Shown: positions 12,001-18,000 of the stretch, piece by piece | Layout of the letters: each line of letters opens with the position of its first letter | How positions within the stretch are numbered: position 1 is the first letter of the stretch | From: Pararge aegeria | Lineage: Eukaryota > Arthropoda > Insecta > Lepidoptera > Nymphalidae | Length of the DNA stretch: 64,000 bases | Assembly (NCBI RefSeq): GCF_905163445.1 | Contig: NC_053187.1 | Location: forward strand, 5,084,001-5,148,000 | Reading direction: 5' to 3' | Notes under the pieces: model-generated | Databases searched by the model: none | Seen by the model: only the letters and a program-made list of their open reading frames with translations | What the model was told of the DNA's origin: nothing | Position numbers and translations under genes: made by a program

Positions 12001-15000
12001 CAAAAAATTCGAGTTTTCTGACTTAGTACCAACTGAGATAATTGTAGGTGCCACCTTATTTAAGTCTTTACGAGTTTGCAAAATCGATTTCAAGTTGACC
12101 TAAGAGTTTAAATCAATACAACCTTGAGGTCTTTTAACAAATCAGTAACTGCTCTGTAATCAAGCTTTTGTATTTAAGCTCAACCGGTTTGACTAGGGCA
12201 ACGCCTCCGCTGAGGCGTTCGAAGTTTTAGCTGTGCTACTTACCCTGAGCTCTTATCACAAGTCGGTAATTGCGCACTTGCTCGTAATCTAGCGGTTTGA
12301 CAAGGGACACGTCTCCACTCAGGCTGTCGATGGAAAACTGCATTTGTGTGTTGCCGCCGATGATAGCGTAGCGGATGGCCGAGTTGGGGCCAACATCTGC
12401 GTCCGTTGCTCTGAAACGCAATTAATAGGGAAATTTTAGAACTGATCTTTAAAATTTTAATAAAAGTTTAATAACTACTTATTGTTTCATTTTCAGAAAG
12501 AAGTGTCTGTGTTAAAAGCAAAAGGAACGCTAATGAAGAATATAATAATGAAGTGAGTTATAAGTGAGACCGAGTTTGTGAATGAAAACATTCTTAATGG
12601 CGATGATATCATTGAGCACCTAGTTCATCTAAGTAGGTTTCAGTTATTTTTAGTCTAATGATGATCTTTTCTGTCTAGTGGTAGGCTTCGGCCGTGGCCG
12701 GCCGGCACCCTACCGACGAAGACGTGCCGCTAAGCGATTTAGCGATCCGGTACGATGTCGCGTAGTAACAGAAAATATGGTTAGGGGGTAATATAACTGC
12801 CATACTACCTAACAGGTTAGCCCGCTACCATTTTAGACTGCATCATCACTTTCCATCATGTGACATTGCAGTCAAGGGCTAGCTTGTAGAATAATAAAAT
12901 AAAATAAAATAAAAATTGATTATATGATGCCCAAAGACAATTAGCATTTTTTACTCCTTAACATAACTATTACATACACTAATATGAATATACCTATTCC
13001 TAGACGTATAAATACCTACTTATTTTTTAAAGTAAGTAACTTGGTACTTACTCTTACAAATTAAGTAAACAAAGCTAAGCAGACAGAAGGGATATATGAT
13101 GATAGAAATGACTTGTACTTTTAGTACGAAGCTCTCGCTACAGTTTTCACTTTAAAACATATCGAGGAAACACAATATCCATAAACAAGGATTTATTTTC
13201 AGCCTTATAAATTCCGGAACGCAGACGTCTGCATTCCAACGTTTAGAAGAAGGAACGAATAAGGAAAGCGGCGCGACTTTAAGTTTTCTTATATTTTGCA
13301 ATTTAAATTTCGTATTGCAATTTTCCATTAGATGCATTTGCCACAAAGATAAGCAGATTGAGCAAGATTGCGTTAAAGAGAGTTCCATTTTAAGAACTAA
13401 GGATAATTTTGGATAATTTCTTTATTAAGGTTGTTTTTCTGAGTGAGTGTATGTGTACACACGTACAATATACACACACGTATATACACATATACGTACA
13501 CACTCTTACATAAAATCATATTTATATATGTCTCCTTAGTTTTGTTCGGATCTGTGCTCGACTCAATGGTTTGGGCTACTGACAAACAATTGTAAGTAGT
13601 AGCCGACTTAGGGCCCGGTCTTTTACGATAGATACATAATTGCCGGCAATATTATTAACTTGGATATTGCGACAATATTGTGTCAAATGTTTTTCTTTTG
13701 TATGTATTGCTTTTGTTATTTTATTTGTAAATATGTATATAAATGAATAAAAATACTTACTTTATCCTGGCAATGACTGGATTGTCAGCAACGCTGATGT
13801 CTTCGTCTACATTCACGGTGTATGTCTTTTCGCTGAACTGCGGGTAGTTGTCGTTATCGTCCAAGATATTTACGTGAATCGTTGCGCTAGGGATAAAGAA
13901 GATATAAACAGGATGGTGTTTGGATATCAGTCATGCTCACCGATAGCCATAAACAGTCAAGTTTACTGGATGTCAAACTTAAACTAAAACAATGGGCATG
14001 CCGGATCCTTATATCCATTACAATCACAGTGGCACTTTACACTCACGTTACAATCACAGTGTTCTCTTCACAGAGGACCTCAAGTCATCGACACCGGGCT
14101 AACCATCCTGTATTTTCTCTAATATTGGTCTGATCTGAAGGGACTTATATAATAAGAAACTAACCTGCTAGACATTCGGTCGGACAACGGGCTGGCTTGA
14201 TCCGTAGCCTTCACAATCACAGTGTACCTGGATACCTTCTCCCTGTCCAGGGGAGCTCGAGTTAGCAATGCACCACTCCTACCATCGACCCTGAACACAT
14301 CCCTGGCATCAATCTGATCTGAGTCTATGGAATCGTTCATGAGTTCCGGGTTCAGTGATTCTGCTTTGACAGAGTCGATTGAGTATTCAACCTGGAAGAT
14401 AATTTATTCAGTAAAATTTGGAAAAGCTAAGTTTACTTATACGAGAATAAATAAGCGTTGATTGCCTAGAAATAAGGGCTTCGGACGCCATTTTGGGGGA
14501 CCGAGTTCGATCCCCGGCACGCCCCTCTGACTTTCGGAGTTAGTTTAAGTTTTGTTCGTTTTTAGTTTAAGCAATTAAAATATCACTTGCTGTAACGTTA
14601 CAGGTAAACATCGTGAGTAAACCTGCAAGCCTGAGAGTACTTAGTTCTCAGATACGTGTGAAGTCTACCTATCCGCAATTGGCAAGCTTGGTGGACTACA
14701 GCCTAAAAAATAGTGGGCCGGAAATGGGTTGATTATGACGACAATGTTACGTGAACAGCTTCCTCGTTGGCTTGGTAGTTAAAAATTCTTTAATTCATTT
14801 TCCAGATTGGCCTAATAATTGTAAGGTATCGGGTTTACCTGTAAAAAAACACGCAGTTCAAGACAGGAGTCAAGGAACTTTATATTGTCCACGCCTGTGC
14901 ATCAAATTGAACGTTAAACATTTACAAAATCTAGGTCTTATTTAAACACGAGTATTGTTCAACCTTTCTGACAGTTCTACTGTCATCTACTAGTGAACCT

Positions 15001-18000
15001 ATAACCATCGCTATTAACTTGAAAGCTAAAGCTTTAAATCTTGAGGAGAAAAAACTCACATTTTTGTTAAGCAAATAAGTAGAAATTTTTAGGAAATTGC
15101 AAAATTTTCATGAAGAAATCTTGAAAGAGTCAAGACTCATAAATTTTATCTTTCTCAATAAAAAAACATGCAAAGATGGCAGTTATTCATGTTTCGTTTG
15201 AAATGGTAGAATTTATGACGTGACTTTGAACCATTTAGGAGTTCCGCGAATTTTTAATCAAACAAAAAGGCATTTCTAGAATAGCACGCAATCGCAAGTG
15301 TCTTCAAGTTAAACGTAAATTATCTCGTAAAAGGGATTAAATTATTTATAGCAGCTTACACGCCTAGCGAAACCACAATATTTCCAGGCCTTTAGACCAC
15401 CGTGTTTTACTGTTATAGGTCACCAAAGAGTTAGTTATTATGTAAAGCTTTTATCTCGGTGGTTTTTTTAATTTATTTTTTCTGATGAGACGTTTCATTA
15501 TGCCGCGCCTATGCTAATGAGTTGAATAACATGTCATTGACTAGTAGTCATTCCAGTTTTATCGTATACACTGGCTCCTATAAAACATAAAATTAATGGA
15601 ATGGTATAATTATGATTAAATGATTAATAATAAAATTGATGGATTTACGGAGCATAATAAAATACTAATAGATATATTATGTACGTTACTTCTTAAAAAT
15701 GTCTTCACTATAACTATCTTGACAACTTAACGCTGCGCTAGTAAGTAGGTGCTACATGTACTATAACATGATCTAATAAAAATAACTAAAGCAATATAGG
15801 ACTACCAATAGTTAAAAGTAAGTGCATACTAATAACTGCTGTCAGTTGAAATATTTCACCACGCAGCTTCTAAATTTTCAGGGGTTCAATTGGATCAGCC
15901 TGGTGGGTTCTAACTCTAAATCCCTAGAAAGAGAGGAGTTCCTGTGGTTCCCGACAATAGCAATAAATCTTCTCCATTAATTTACGGTTGTTTGTTGAAG
16001 AAAGCACTCCTTCACCTTCAAGTAATATTCAAATTTGAAATCATCATCAAATTTAAATGTTGTCGTAAAACACGCCTCATTTCACAAACTGTTTAAAAAG
16101 ATTTAAGGTGTTTATCAAGTCCCTCTCCAGTCTGCCTGAGAGTTGAAGACCGAGAAGAGTAATCCTGAGATATTTATAAATCGATGCTGAAAATCAGGAC
16201 AGCAAACCAGCCTAAAACTTAAAACGTTAGGAATAATGTACTTAGCAGATAAATTTATTTCTACCTCAGCATTTTTGCCAATGTCTTGATCAGTCGCCTT
16301 CAGCGTAAGTACAGTGGTGCCAGTACTAGCACCTTCTCTGACCGAAGCTTCATATTGTTGCATTTCAAAAACCGGTGCGTGATCGTTGCAGTCTAACACG
16401 TTGATCTGCAAAAAATCATTTGATGTATAAAGTTGGTAAATTAAATACAGAAAACGATGCCTTAGGATACATCATGTTCTAACCTTTTGCATCGGTTCAA
16501 GAACAAGTCTTTCTCGCAAGTAACTGGCTACAAAGGCAATACCTATAAACGCTTATTGATTTGCGGTTTTTTTAAGAACTCAGTTCTCCATCTTCAAATG
16601 TATTAAAGATCAAGAAATACTAAAGTGTAGTCCAACTTTACGACCAATAAAAAGACGCGATAATTTGATTAGAAGTGTCGTGATTGGTCATAAGTAGGAC
16701 GTAAATAAGAAGGCGACCGCGTACACGAAATCAACTTGTTTGCTTTGCCTTGCCTAAAGTAGAAATATTTTATGATATAAAACTGGGAAATGTAACTTCA
16801 AACTTAACCTTGAATGACAACCAACCTGAAGGGTCGTGGTACCGCTTCTCGGTGGGAACGTGTCATCCTGAGCGACTACCCTGAAGTAGTGAACGTCAAG
16901 TCTCTCTCTGTCCAGCCGAGCCTGCGTGGTGATCACTCCAGACCTGGTATCCACAGCGAACATGCCAGCTGACCTGGAGTCCAGTAAGCTTGATATCGAA
17001 TACGTGACCGGGCTGTTTTCTGGATCACTGTAAAACGTAGAATGGTCTAAAATTTTGGCATCACATATAAATTTTATATTTGTCTTATAAATTTTTATAT
17101 TAGAGAGGAGCAATGTATTTTGAATCCAAGTTAAAATTTTAAACATTACGTGTTGATGTTCGGAATACAGCCAATTAGGATGAACAAATGATCCTATAGG
17201 TATAATTAAATAGATAACTTTTAAGAATGTGGTCGTTATTATTTATGCCTACATCCTAGACGTATTACGTAAAACCTGCATCACTAACCAGATTATGAAG
17301 ATAACAGTGGTAAAAGGTTTAAGGTTAATCAAAAATAGACCACAGTTAAAAGTCCATTTACGCTGTTCACGCCAGTCACAATACGCCGCCGTCGACGTAA
17401 TTGAGGTATTTTAGCTTTACGGCCCGTCAACCATTGTTCGTCGCGATTACATTGTTTCCGGACCGCATGAAATAGATGAGATCATAAAAGCTCAACGAGC
17501 CAGCTTAAAGTCAATTAAAGCAGGCCAGATGGTTTATAGACGGGTGTTAGACCCGTGACATTCATGAGTCATTGATTAAGGTAATTTTGGTTAACTACTG
17601 GAACGACATTTTGAAAAGCTTCTACAGATGTGCCAACAAGTATGCTAAAACCAATAAATAAGGAATAATTCGTTACTCATTAGCTATAACCTTTAAGAAT
17701 ACAGGCCGTATAGCGAATTAAAAGGAAGGCTATCCATTACCAAGCGCGCAATGAATTTTTTTGTGAAACCTGCCAAATGGATACTTTTATAGAACAGGAG
17801 AAATCTTTTTATAGCTTCGCTATGGATCTGGTAATTTGGGATGACTCCTAAAGTGAACACGTGCAATTAAATCTGAAAATGTACTAATAATGCACAAAAG
17901 ACGACTGACGACGCTCTCCAATCGGTAAGTCCGGCCGACTTGCTTCTAAGCTAAATCAGATAAATCTGATATCTGTAGATTTATTGAACTATGTTTGGGT

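Noticed and set aside
16610..16720. Hairpin from 'gtccaactttacgaccaat' and 'attggtcataagtaggac'
   Set aside because: Arms have several mismatches and small offsets; too weak to list beside the near-perfect palindromes.
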